Positions 8,690 through 15,344 are shown, counted from the stretch's first letter. The stretch is 17,442 bases of DNA from Bacteroidota bacterium (GCA_023412755.1 JAEZCB010000105.1:1-17442), one strand, 5' to 3'. Numbers and translations: made by a program. The notes: a model not told the origin generated them from the letters alone.

Positions 8690-9796
8690 TCAAAGTTCCA
8701 CCCTGCCGTTCATCTGCACCAGTGCCCGGTAATGCTCCAGCGCCTCCTGCACCTGTGCGGCCGTGATGCGCACATCCACCTGCCCTTCTCCGATCCTTGT
8801 GAGCAGGGTGAAGCGGAACTGGCCATCGCGGTTCTTTTTATCGTTCCGCATGAGTTCCAGTATGCGATGATGTCCGGTACTGTCCAGCGGATAGGGTTTG
8901 TAATAGCTGAAGAGCGTGGAATGGATATCCTCGTATGTTTCCCGTTCCAACAGGCCAAGACGCCAGCTGAGCCATGCTTCGCAGATGATGCCCATGGCCA
9001 CCGCTTCTCCATGGAGGAAAGCGCGATGTACACCCTCCCAGGAATGGGCCTCGATCCCATGGCCTATGGTGTGCCCGAAATTCAACAGTTCTCGCACACC
9101 GGATCCCCGCGGATCATCCTTCACTATGCCTGCCTTGATCTCCACGGATGCCAGGATGAGTGGCTCCAGTACGGCTATATCGTGGAGGGGTGCCTCCTTG
9201 ATCGCCTCCCAATGGCCGGGATCCCGGATCAGTGCGTGTTTGAACATCTCCGCCACGCCGTTGAGGATCTCCCGCTTGCCAAGCGTACGCAGAAAAGGCA
9301 CATGGACATAGACGCCGATCGGATCATGGAACACGCCCACTATGTTCTTCACCCCGGCCAGGTCGATCCCTGTCTTACCGCCTATGGCCGCATCCACCAT
9401 ACCCATCAACGTGGTGGGCACATTGATGAAGCGGATACCACGTTTGTAGGTGCCAGCAACGAAACCTCCCAGGTCTGAGACCACCCCCCCGCCAAGGTTG
9501 ATCAGCACCGCCTTTCTATCCGCAGCATGTGAGGAAAGATCCGCCCACAATTGCTGGCAGCATTTCATGCCCTTGGATGATTCACCAGGTGGTATGGACA
9601 GCACTTCGGCCTCCCTTGCGCGCGGCACGTGGCGCAGGAATTCCGGCAGGCAATGGGCTATGGTGTTCTCATCCCCGAGAATGAAGAGGATGCTGGGTTC
9701 AGCGGAGGCCAGTTCATGATCCAGAAGCGTGAGCACATCAGGGCCCATATGCACACTGTGCCTGCCCCCATCAACGGTGATCACCTTCCGTGGCAT
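8690..9796 (-). CDS. aroB: 3-dehydroquinate synthase
   Basis: A 368-residue NAD- and metal-dependent cyclase that turns DAHP into 3-dehydroquinate, the second shikimate step. The dinucleotide region GGGVVSDLGGFVA (102-114) is followed by the substrate-binding RGIRFINVPTTL and DAAIGGKTGID (Lys141). The metal ligands fit Glu183 (NGVAEMFK), His246 (FGHTIGHGIE) and His262 (LHGEAVAMG). I chose the ATG at 9796 (MPRKVITVDGG), which has a GGGAAC stretch just upstream. The ATG at 9805 is an alternative adding three residues, and a stable dyad abuts it. The open frame runs far upstream to 10174, but that part is antisense to proline dehydrogenase and unrelated to AroB. A run of seven C on the plus strand (9484-9490) lies inside the GGG motif. 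It is first gene of aroB-aroA-fhs. Confidence 0.95.
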   Translation of the reverse strand: MPRKVITVDGGRHSVHMGPDVLTLLDHELASAEPSILFILGDENTIAHCLPEFLRHVPRAREAEVLSIPPGESSKGMKCCQQLWADLSSHAADRKAVLINLGGGVVSDLGGFVAGTYKRGIRFINVPTTLMGMVDAAIGGKTGIDLAGVKNIVGVFHDPIGVYVHVPFLRTLGKREILNGVAEMFKHALIRDPGHWEAIKEAPLHDIAVLEPLILASVEIKAGIVKDDPRGSGVRELLNFGHTIGHGIEAHSWEGVHRAFLHGEAVAMGIICEAWLSWRLGLLERETYEDIHSTLFSYYKPYPLDSTGHHRILELMRNDKKNRDGQFRFTLLTRIGEGQVDVRITAAQVQEALEHYRALVQMNGRVEL

Positions 9797-9808
9797 CGTT
9801 CCCATGTC

Positions 9809-9816
9809 TACTTTTG
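9809..9816 (+). promoter_or_regulatory. -7 element for proline dehydrogenase
   Basis: TACTTTTG is a full match to TAnnTTTG in the short divergent gap between aroB and the proline dehydrogenase gene. It would give a leader of about 80 bases before the ATG at 9902. I see no good TTG at the -33 spacing; that region is inside the aroB start. Confidence 0.5.
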
Positions 9817-9839
9817 GCGCTCGGGCGCCCGGTGCCAAA
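9813..9839. repeat. GC-rich dyad in the aroB/proline dehydrogenase divergent gap
   Basis: TTTGGCGC (9813-9820) pairs with GTGCCAAA (9832-9839) with one G-T wobble, and the 11 bases between contain the palindrome CGGGCGCCCG (9822-9831). As RNA this folds into an about 11-bp hairpin with one bulge and a GCGC loop. It overlaps the end of the plus-strand -7 box at 9809-9816 and lies 7 bases before the alternative aroB start. It may be an operator or a leader structure; there is no T-run to make it a standard terminator. Confidence 0.55.
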
Positions 9840-9901
9840 GGAACGAAAGAACGGGTGGATCGACCATCGTGAATAAGATGACCGCCGGGCAGGGCGATCG
9901 C

Positions 9902-11071
9902 ATGCCCGATCTCCGTGATACACGGATAGCCTTCGCCGACAAGAATGACCAGGAACTGCGGCAGACGGAACTGCTCTTCAGGATCCTTGGCAACCCTTTT
10001 ATTTCCACCCTGGGCCAAAGAAGTTCGCTGCTGGCATTGCGGCTGGGATTGCCAGTGACCGGCCTGATAAAACGCACCATCTTCCGCCAGTTCTGCGGGG
10101 GAGAGACCATTGGTGAAAGCCTTGCCACGGCGGAACGCCTTTACCGAAGCAACATTGGCACCATACTGGACCACAGTGTGGAGGGGCAGGATGATGAAGC
10201 CTCGCTCGATGAAGCAGTGAAGGAGATCCTCCGCACAATTGAAGTGGCCCGCGATCGTAAGGAGGTACCTTTCTGTGTTTTCAAACCATCGGGCATCAGC
10301 CGGAATAGGCTGCTGGAAAAGATCTCAGCGAAAGCGGCACTCACAGCGGCAGAGCAGACGGAATGGGAACGCGTGCGTAAGCGGTTCGATATTCTATGCG
10401 GAAATGCCCATGCCGCAGGCATACCCATATTGATCGATGCGGAGGAGAGCTGGCTGCAGCAGGCCGTGGATGATCTGGTGGATGAGATGATGGCCTGGTA
10501 TAACCGGGAACGATGCGTCGTATTCAACACGATCCAATTGTACCGGCATGACAGGCTCGCGTTCCTGCATGCCAGCCTGGATAAGGCGCATGCCGGTGGT
10601 TATCATCTGGGCATGAAGTTCGTACGGGGCGCATACATGGAAAAGGAACGCGAACGGGCTCAGGAAATGGGCTATCCATCGCCCATACACAAGGATAAAC
10701 CCAGCGTGGACAGGGACTATGATGAAGCATTGAACGTGTTCATGGACCATATTGACCGCATGGCCCTTGTGGCGGGATCACACAACGAGAACAGCACACT
10801 TGTACTGGCGCGGCTGATGCGGGAAAAAGGGATCGCAAAAGATGATGCGCGGGTATGGTTCTCACAGTTGCTCGGCATGAGCGACAACATCAGCTACAAT
10901 ATGGCCGCCGAGGGGTATAACGTGGTGAAGTATGTTCCTTATGGCCCGGTGAAAAAGGTGCTTCCATATTTGATCCGGCGAGCCGCCGAGAACTCAAGTG
11001 TGGCTGGCCAGACGAATCGGGAATCACTGATGTTGAGGACCGAGTTGAAAAGGAGACGCGATCGGAAATAG
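9902..11071 (+). CDS. Proline dehydrogenase
   Basis: A 389-residue monofunctional FAD-dependent proline dehydrogenase that oxidises proline to pyrroline-5-carboxylate at the membrane quinone pool, the first step of proline use. The TIM-barrel landmarks of the family are all present: IPILIDAEESWLQ, VFNTIQLYRHDRL, the FAD-binding GMKFVRGAYMEKER, SHNENS, FSQLLGMSDNISYNMA, and the substrate-binding YLIRRAAENSS at the C-terminus. I chose the ATG at 9902 (MPDLRDTRIAFADK) because the FADK region is near the N-terminus in Bacteroidota homologues. An ATG at 9878 would add eight residues. The open frame extends to 9629 only as a shadow over aroB. It is transcribed away from aroB. No pyrroline-5-carboxylate dehydrogenase gene is adjacent, unlike bifunctional PutA. 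Confidence 0.95.
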   Translation: MPDLRDTRIAFADKNDQELRQTELLFRILGNPFISTLGQRSSLLALRLGLPVTGLIKRTIFRQFCGGETIGESLATAERLYRSNIGTILDHSVEGQDDEASLDEAVKEILRTIEVARDRKEVPFCVFKPSGISRNRLLEKISAKAALTAAEQTEWERVRKRFDILCGNAHAAGIPILIDAEESWLQQAVDDLVDEMMAWYNRERCVVFNTIQLYRHDRLAFLHASLDKAHAGGYHLGMKFVRGAYMEKERERAQEMGYPSPIHKDKPSVDRDYDEALNVFMDHIDRMALVAGSHNENSTLVLARLMREKGIAKDDARVWFSQLLGMSDNISYNMAAEGYNVVKYVPYGPVKKVLPYLIRRAAENSSVAGQTNRESLMLRTELKRRRDRK

Positions 11072-11090
11072 CTTCTATCGATCAGGCGGC

Positions 11091-11098
11091 TACATTTG
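11091..11098 (+). promoter_or_regulatory. -7 element for the 133-residue membrane protein
   Basis: TACATTTG is a full match to TAnnTTTG and ends 17 bases before the ATG at 11116, giving a short leader. No clear TTG lies at the -33 distance. It suggests that the small gene can be transcribed independently of proline dehydrogenase, which ends 44 bases before it. Confidence 0.5.
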
Positions 11099-11115
11099 AT
11101 CGACAACCACCGATC

Positions 11116-11517
11116 ATGGAACGCCACATTTCCACCCTTTCCATCCTTCATTACGTCTACGGGGCCTTCATCTGCCTTTCTGGCACCGTGGCATTGATCT
11201 TCATTTTCGCTGGCAGCCTGATGTCTTCCGACCTTGTGGCCGGTAGTGGCAACGAGCCCCCGCCGGAGTGGCTCGGCAGTTTACTCCAAGGTTTTGGTAT
11301 CGGCGTGTTCCTGATCGAACTGTTCGGAGTGCTCAATATCCTCAGCGGGCTGTGGATCGCGAAGCGCAGGAACAGGATCGACAGCATGGTGGTGGCCGCC
11401 TTTAACTGCCTGAGTTTCCCATTCGGGATGGCACTTGGCATCTTCACATTCGTGGTACTGGCCGATGATAATGTGAAGCGCCAATACCCGCTTTCAGCAC
11501 CGGCACCAGCACATTAA
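11116..11517 (+). CDS. Small membrane protein of unknown function
   Basis: A 133-residue protein with three main hydrophobic stretches (about 12-36, 52-80 and 88-112) and a short polar loop rich in Gly and Pro (GSGNEPPPEW) after the first. The segment LNILSGLWIAKRRNRIDSMVVAAFNCLSFPFGMALGIF has the pattern 'hydrophobic helix, G-L-x-x-A-(K/R)RR, helix, FPFGxALGI' that I know from a widespread family of small uncharacterised bacterial membrane proteins. Function is unknown. The tail is polar and alanine/proline-rich. It stops 8 bases before a hairpin shared with the convergent gene on the other strand. Confidence 0.85.
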   Translation: MERHISTLSILHYVYGAFICLSGTVALIFIFAGSLMSSDLVAGSGNEPPPEWLGSLLQGFGIGVFLIELFGVLNILSGLWIAKRRNRIDSMVVAAFNCLSFPFGMALGIFTFVVLADDNVKRQYPLSAPAPAH

Positions 11518-11524
11518 GGGATCT

Positions 11525-11546
11525 CCCGACTCCTTTAAGAGCCGGG
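11525..11546. terminator. Bidirectional hairpin between convergent small genes
   Basis: CCCGACTC (11525-11532) and GAGCCGGG (11539-11546) form an 8-bp stem with one A/C mismatch around the 6-base loop CTTTAA. It starts 8 bases after the stop of the 133-residue protein gene, and its loop contains the TAA stop of the convergent gene, so it could end transcription from both sides. Confidence 0.55.
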
Positions 11547-11774
11547 TTCACGCGGCACCGCCTGTTCGTTTGGCGCTGCCTCCGGAGTCGGCTGGCCATC
11601 GCCTTCCCAGTAGTTGATCAGGGCCGCGGCAATGGCCATCACCACAAGCAGTGACAGTATCACATACCAGATGCGGCGTGCTGCGAACATGTCCGTACGG
11701 CGGGTGTCATTGGTCCACTCCGGCAACGGGTCCGGATCGCGTTGTTGAGATGGATCTCTGTGGGTAGTTGCCAT
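11535..11774 (-). CDS. Single-helix small protein, unknown
   Basis: A 79-residue protein (start at 11774, MATTHRDPSQQ) with a polar, charged N-terminal half, one strong transmembrane helix (IWYVILSLLVVMAIAAALINYW, about residues 33-54; written here only as a description of the segment) and an acidic, Pro-rich tail (GDGQPTPEAAPNEQ). Arginines before the helix suggest that the N-terminus stays inside. Other in-frame starts are ATG at 11783, 11795 and 11804 and GTG at 11834; an AGG just upstream of 11774 favours that one only slightly. I do not recognise a family. It is separated by 145 bases from the upstream minus-strand gene, and I find no clear -7 element in that gap. Confidence 0.6.
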   Translation of the reverse strand: MATTHRDPSQQRDPDPLPEWTNDTRRTDMFAARRIWYVILSLLVVMAIAAALINYWEGDGQPTPEAAPNEQAVPREPGS

Positions 11775-11919
11775 GCCTGACATATCGCGAACCATGTTCC
11801 GCATGATCGGCTTCCATCCAAAGCCCGCGGCCACACTACGTTATCGCAACTTCACGCCTGCCGATCAAGTCTTTCCTGATCGTGGAAAATTCTCCCCGAT
11901 CTTGAGATAGGAACGCCGA

Positions 11920-12303
11920 TCAGCGCGGATGAATGGACCACAAGGTGGCCGTGGTATCCTTATCAAGATCCCGTAGCACGGCTATCACGAGCTGCGCATC
12001 CCTGCCATTCACATCCGCCGTTACATGGTAATAGATGCTATCGGGCGTCCTTTTGGAATCACCGATATCCACGGTAGCATGAGGCATGGCCATACGCAGG
12101 TCCGACAACTCCGCCGGCCATTCCTGTAACTGCTGTCGCGCTACCGGCGTGGCCGAGATCAATGTGCTGGATAAACGTTTCTTCACCCGCTCCTCCGGCA
12201 GCCACCCCCCGGATGTGAGCCGGTCACCATAGAATTTGAAAGCCAGTAGCCCGCCGATGAACACGCCGATCAGGTAGAGGAATATGCGGCGCTTGAAGGG
12301 CAT
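11920..12303 (-). CDS. Small membrane-anchored protein, DUF4258-like
   Basis: A 127-residue protein (start ATG at 12303, MPFKRRIFLYLIG) with one N-terminal helix (about 6-23) and a soluble domain of about 100 residues. The layout resembles a Flavobacteriales family that I associate with DUF4258: basic start, one helix, then SxxWLPxxRVKKRL, then DLRxxMPHATVDIGDSKR, and a final strand pair ending in TATLWSI. Flavobacterial members usually carry a Cys pair near the helix and in the C-terminal half, and this protein has none. The function is unknown; assignment is by motif memory only. Its start follows the porin stop by 2 bases (TGACCATG), so the two are probably translationally coupled. A TTG at 12309 would add two residues. 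Confidence 0.75.
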   Translation of the reverse strand: MPFKRRIFLYLIGVFIGGLLAFKFYGDRLTSGGWLPEERVKKRLSSTLISATPVARQQLQEWPAELSDLRMAMPHATVDIGDSKRTPDSIYYHVTADVNGRDAQLVIAVLRDLDKDTTATLWSIHPR

Positions 12304-12305
12304 GG

Positions 12306-13502
12306 TCAAAAAGCGAGTTCCATCTGCAGGCGATAGGCCAGAAAAGGATCCTCATTCTCCACGCCGAACGCATCGAACTGTGTATATGAAAGATCCGTCT
12401 GCACCTTCAGGGCATGGCCCACGATGTAACGAGAAAGTCCAAGGGTATATTCTGTTTCATGATCGGCCAGACCGCCAGTGAAGTTGTCCTCGGAAGGTTC
12501 AATGTTCGCATAGCGGATGGCCATCTCCAGATCGTTCTTCATCAAATAACCAGCTTGAACGACAAAGCCTTGACCTGTAACGAAGTGCTTGTCCATGCCT
12601 GCCACCACCGGCCGATCGGTCTGCTTGCTCATGTACTCGGCCATGACCGAAAGTCCGCGGTACTTGAACATCATGTCGGCGAAGATCGTGGAAAGATCAC
12701 GTGATACCGGCATGAACACGCCGAGTTCTCCTTGCGATCGGACCGCTTCATCGTTGTAACTGTATCCGGCGGCCAATGAAAGTTTGGGGGTCGGCTCGCG
12801 TTCCAGATCGGAACCGAATTGATCACCCTCGTTGGTGAAGGGACCGAAAGGAAGCACTTCCACGCGCCCGGTATAACTGAGGCCAACGTCACTCTCGAGG
12901 GTCATGTTCCGCCCTTCACCTTTTGCCACTGCCCATTGATCACGGATCACCCAAGAGTCGATCTTGAACTCGTGCTGGAGCATGAGCCCGAGGTCCCGAT
13001 CCAGGTTGAAATACGCATTCACCAGCGATCGATCCACGAACTGAAGGTCCTGCGATGAGATGACCCGTTCCCGGTTGCCCGGCAACTTGAACTGGCCAGC
13101 TCGGAGGGAAAGTTGTTTGATGAAACGGTATTCCGCATATGCATCGAGCACGATGTTGGCGGCATTGTTCCCCTCGGGGACCACCGGGCCATTGTCGTTG
13201 TTACTCAAGGCGAGTTCCATCTTGTACGTGAGCCGGGGATCATATGCGAAGCCACCGAACTTCAACCGGAACCGGCGGATCGCCATGGCCACCGAGGGAT
13301 CCGCTTCATCATTCAACGCCGATGCCACTTCCAATTGCGTTTGGAAACGTGTGGAGAAGTTCATGGAGAAGGATGAATCGGCCGGAATGAAGCCAATGCC
13401 ATCGCCGAACTTCGCCGTCACCGACTGCGCATGCACGCCATTGCCGCTCACGACGAACATGAACGAAAGCAGTAAGCCGGGAAGGAGATCCGTTACACGC
13501 AA
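12306..13502 (-). CDS. Outer-membrane porin, OprP-like
   Basis: A 398-residue beta-barrel protein of the phosphate-selective porin O/P type (by pattern). A signal peptide ends at VHA-Q (about residue 25). The body shows alternating beta-strand sequence with RFQTQLEVAS, IRRFRLKFGGFAYDPRLTYKMELAL, LRAGQFKLPGNRERVISS, and a terminal strand ending in Phe (QMELAF), the usual BAM signal. RAGQFKxPxxxExxxSS is typical of the family. The substrate cannot be predicted; the family name does not prove phosphate transport. The only start before the signal peptide in this frame is a TTG at 13502, since an in-frame stop lies at 13538-13536 and the next Met is inside the signal. It is 2 bases from the downstream DUF4258-like gene and divided from ald by a 123-base gap. 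Confidence 0.9.
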   Translation of the reverse strand: MRVTDLLPGLLLSFMFVVSGNGVHAQSVTAKFGDGIGFIPADSSFSMNFSTRFQTQLEVASALNDEADPSVAMAIRRFRLKFGGFAYDPRLTYKMELALSNNDNGPVVPEGNNAANIVLDAYAEYRFIKQLSLRAGQFKLPGNRERVISSQDLQFVDRSLVNAYFNLDRDLGLMLQHEFKIDSWVIRDQWAVAKGEGRNMTLESDVGLSYTGRVEVLPFGPFTNEGDQFGSDLEREPTPKLSLAAGYSYNDEAVRSQGELGVFMPVSRDLSTIFADMMFKYRGLSVMAEYMSKQTDRPVVAGMDKHFVTGQGFVVQAGYLMKNDLEMAIRYANIEPSEDNFTGGLADHETEYTLGLSRYIVGHALKVQTDLSYTQFDAFGVENEDPFLAYRLQMELAF

Positions 13503-13522
13503 ATCAGATCGGGTTCGCGCTG

Positions 13523-13530
13523 CAAATGTG
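13523..13530 (-). promoter_or_regulatory. Possible -7 element of the porin
   Basis: On the minus strand this reads CACATTTG, one base off TAnnTTTG, ending 20 bases before the TTG start at 13502. There is no TTG at the -33 spacing. The placement is right but the match is imperfect. Confidence 0.3.
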
Positions 13531-13559
13531 TTAAGTCAGCATCCCCGCAGCGTGAACTG

Positions 13560-13576
13560 AACTTTAAGGTAAAGTT
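13560..13576. repeat. AT-rich perfect dyad upstream of the porin
   Basis: AACTTTA (13560-13566) and TAAAGTT (13570-13576) are perfect inverted 7-bp arms around a 3-base centre. It lies 58-74 bases upstream of the porin start and about 50 bases past the ald stop. It could be an operator for the porin or a weak terminator for ald; I cannot tell which. Confidence 0.4.
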
Positions 13577-13614
13577 AATCCTGCCTCGGGGGGGCACCTG
13601 GGGTATAGTTCAGA

Positions 13615-13628
13615 TAATACAAGTATTA
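13615..13628. repeat. AT-rich dyad over the ald stop codon
   Basis: TAATAC (13615-13620) and GTATTA (13623-13628) are perfect 6-bp inverted arms around AA. The right arm includes the TAA stop of ald. Possibly a weak terminator or a protein site; it stands out in a GC-rich background. Confidence 0.35.
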
Positions 13629-14846
13629 GAATGCGGCCAACAGGATATCCAGGTCCTTGTACGGCAGTTTGAAGGCTTCTCCGAGGATGGGACTGGTAAC
13701 AGTACCATTATAAAGGTACACGCCGTGGCGCACACCGAGATTGGTCTTGATGAGATCCTCGAAGCCCCCAACATCGCCCATGCTCAGGAGCATTGGACCG
13801 AAGATGTTGCTCAGTGCTGTGCTGGCCGTACGCGGCACACGGCTGGCGATGTTCGGGACGCAGTAATGCAACACGCCGTACTTCTTGAAAACAGGATCGG
13901 TATGGGTAGTGACCTCGCTGGTCTCGAAACAGCCACCACGATCTATGCTCACATCCACGATCACGCTGCCGTTCTTCATCTCCTTCACCATCTCTTCGGT
14001 GACCACCATGGGCGTGCGGCCATGTTCAGGACGGAGTGCACCGATGGCCACATCCGCATTACGTAAAGCCTTCCGCAGCTCCTGTGGCTGGATCACGGAT
14101 GTCCAGATGCGGCAACCAAGGTCGTTCTGCAGTCGGCGCAGACGATAGATGCTTTTATCGAAGACCTTCACACTTGCACCAAGGCCCAATGCCGCACGTG
14201 TGGCGAACTCGCCCACGGTGCCTGCCCCCACCACCACCACCTCGGCAGGTGCCACGCCACTGATGCCGCCGAGCATCAAGCCTTGTCCACCCTTGTCGGC
14301 ACTGAGGTATTCGCTGGCGATCTGGATGCAGGTGTTGCCCGCGATCTCGCCCATGGCACGGATTATCGGGTAGATGCCCTCGCGATCTTTGATGAAATCC
14401 CAGGCAACGGCGGTCATGCGCTTTTCCATCATGCGGCGCAGGGTATCCTTTGGCTGCACGGTGAGTTGCAGGGCGGAGATCAGGATCTGCTTGTGGCGAA
14501 GCATCTCGATCTCGTTGTGGTTGGGCGGGGCCACCTTCAGGATCAGGTCGGCCTTGAAGACCTCCTCGGCACTGTCCACCACCATGGCACCCGCCTCGCT
14601 GTAGTCATTGTCCTGGAACTGCGCGGGCTGCCCGGCACAGCGCTCGATCACTACTTCATGACCGCGGCCAACGAGAACGGCCACACTTTGGGGATCCAAA
14701 GGCACGCGGTGTTCCTGAAAGGTGATCTCCTTGGGAATGCCAATGAAGAGGCTCTTCTTCTTGCGGCCCACCTCGAGCATCTGCTCCTGTGGCACCATGG
14801 CCACTTCGCGGGCCAGCTGTTTCAGCAACTCACTGGAAGGGTTCAT
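13626..14846 (-). CDS. ald: Alanine dehydrogenase (Bacteroidota type)
   Basis: A 406-residue NAD-dependent enzyme of the alanine dehydrogenase/transhydrogenase superfamily, interconverting alanine and pyruvate plus ammonia. It has an N-terminal extension of about 30 residues, then GIPKEITFQEHRVPL with Arg47, the substrate-side Lys104 (LILKVAPP), the Rossmann GAGTVG (207-212) with Asp230 after the second strand, and SIDRGGCFETSE with Asp302. The position matching the catalytic His96 of Mycobacterium tuberculosis Ald reads Gln127 (ISALQLTV); from memory other Bacteroidota members share this. The ATG at 14846 has a Bacteroidota-type -7 box 34 bases upstream. It ends in the TAATAC-AA-GTATTA dyad. 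A single-gene unit between porin and the pspC-like gene. Confidence 0.92.
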   Translation of the reverse strand: MNPSSELLKQLAREVAMVPQEQMLEVGRKKKSLFIGIPKEITFQEHRVPLDPQSVAVLVGRGHEVVIERCAGQPAQFQDNDYSEAGAMVVDSAEEVFKADLILKVAPPNHNEIEMLRHKQILISALQLTVQPKDTLRRMMEKRMTAVAWDFIKDREGIYPIIRAMGEIAGNTCIQIASEYLSADKGGQGLMLGGISGVAPAEVVVVGAGTVGEFATRAALGLGASVKVFDKSIYRLRRLQNDLGCRIWTSVIQPQELRKALRNADVAIGALRPEHGRTPMVVTEEMVKEMKNGSVIVDVSIDRGGCFETSEVTTHTDPVFKKYGVLHYCVPNIASRVPRTASTALSNIFGPMLLSMGDVGGFEDLIKTNLGVRHGVYLYNGTVTSPILGEAFKLPYKDLDILLAAF

Positions 14847-14880
14847 CCGGGGGCTGTTGCCAGAGCGGCATGGGTGGCGG

Positions 14881-14888
14881 CGAAGGTA
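14881..14888 (-). promoter_or_regulatory. ald -7 element
   Basis: On the minus strand this reads TACCTTCG followed by CCGCC, nearly identical to the boxes before rpsF and the membrane-protein gene at 188. It ends 34 bases upstream of the ald ATG. A TTTC lies about 20 bases upstream, near the -33 position, in place of TTTG. Confidence 0.5.
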
Positions 14889-14962
14889 AGTGTTGCGGGT
14901 GGGTGGATGAAATAGCTAGGGTGCTGGGACCGGAATACCATTGCTGACCACTCACAGATCGT

Positions 14963-14976
14963 TCCACAAGTGTGGA
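14963..14976. repeat. Dyad upstream of the ald promoter
   Basis: TCCACA (14963-14968) and TGTGGA (14971-14976) are perfect inverted repeats with a 2-base centre. The position upstream of the ald -7 box fits an operator or activator site, but no regulator is encoded in this window. Confidence 0.35.
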
Positions 14977-15113
14977 GGCATCATGTTATACCAAGTTGAA
15001 GCTGGAAGAGTTAACGACCGATATGTGAGCAGGCATCGATCATGCACGCAGGGAGGAATGATAGTCGAAGCGAAAAGAATAGCCCAATGGGGTCCATGCT
15101 CCTCCGCGCCAAA

Positions 15114-15344
15114 TTAAAGATCCCAGACCGTGCTGCGTTTCCGGAATGGCTGCTTGATCCTTTCCTTGTGTTGCAGGATGAAGGCCATCACCAGGTAGAG
15201 CACCAGATGTACGCCAGCGGTGATGAAGCTGAGGTAGATGAATGAGAGCCGTACCTGCTCCGTCTTCACGTTGAGCTTGTCCGCCCACCATTCGCAGACA
15301 CCAAAGGCCTGCTTTTCGAACCAACCTTTCACTGGTGTGATCAT
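15114..15344 (-). CDS. PspC-like small membrane protein
   Basis: A 76-residue protein starting at the ATG at 15344 (MITPVKGWFEKQAFGVC). The core fits a PspC domain: FGVCEWWADKLNV (polar amphipathic part), TEQVRLSFIYLSFITAG and one strong transmembrane helix (about 33-57), then a short basic tail ending in DL. PspC proteins sense or help answer envelope stress in other bacteria, but Bacteroidota versions are mostly tiny and uncharacterised, so a stress role is inference. The longer frame to 15404 is a shadow over the upstream gene. The start overlaps the DUF2851 stop as ATGA, so translation is probably coupled. No pspA or pspF homologue is nearby. Confidence 0.85.
   Translation of the reverse strand: MITPVKGWFEKQAFGVCEWWADKLNVKTEQVRLSFIYLSFITAGVHLVLYLVMAFILQHKERIKQPFRKRSTVWDL

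Larger units (their letters stand above)
14847..15113. other. Intergenic gap between ald and the PspC-like gene
   Basis: A 267-base gap without a gene that I can support. It holds the ald -7 box at 14881-14888 and a perfect dyad TCCACA-AG-TGTGGA at 14963-14976, about 75 bases upstream of that box. Beyond that I see no recognisable RNA, terminator or repeat. Confidence 0.6.

Noticed and set aside
8654..9478. 274-residue plus-strand frame opposite aroB
   Set aside because: Its sequence mirrors conserved AroB codons and shows no independent motif.
9797..10174. Long N-terminal extension of the aroB frame
   Set aside because: It is antisense to proline dehydrogenase, has no similarity to AroB, and the family-like start is near 9796-9805.
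11844..11919. CGATCA/TGATCG hairpin in the gap between the two small minus-strand genes
   Set aside because: Six-bp arms with a 9-base loop and no T-run; this occurs by chance in a GATC-rich sequence.
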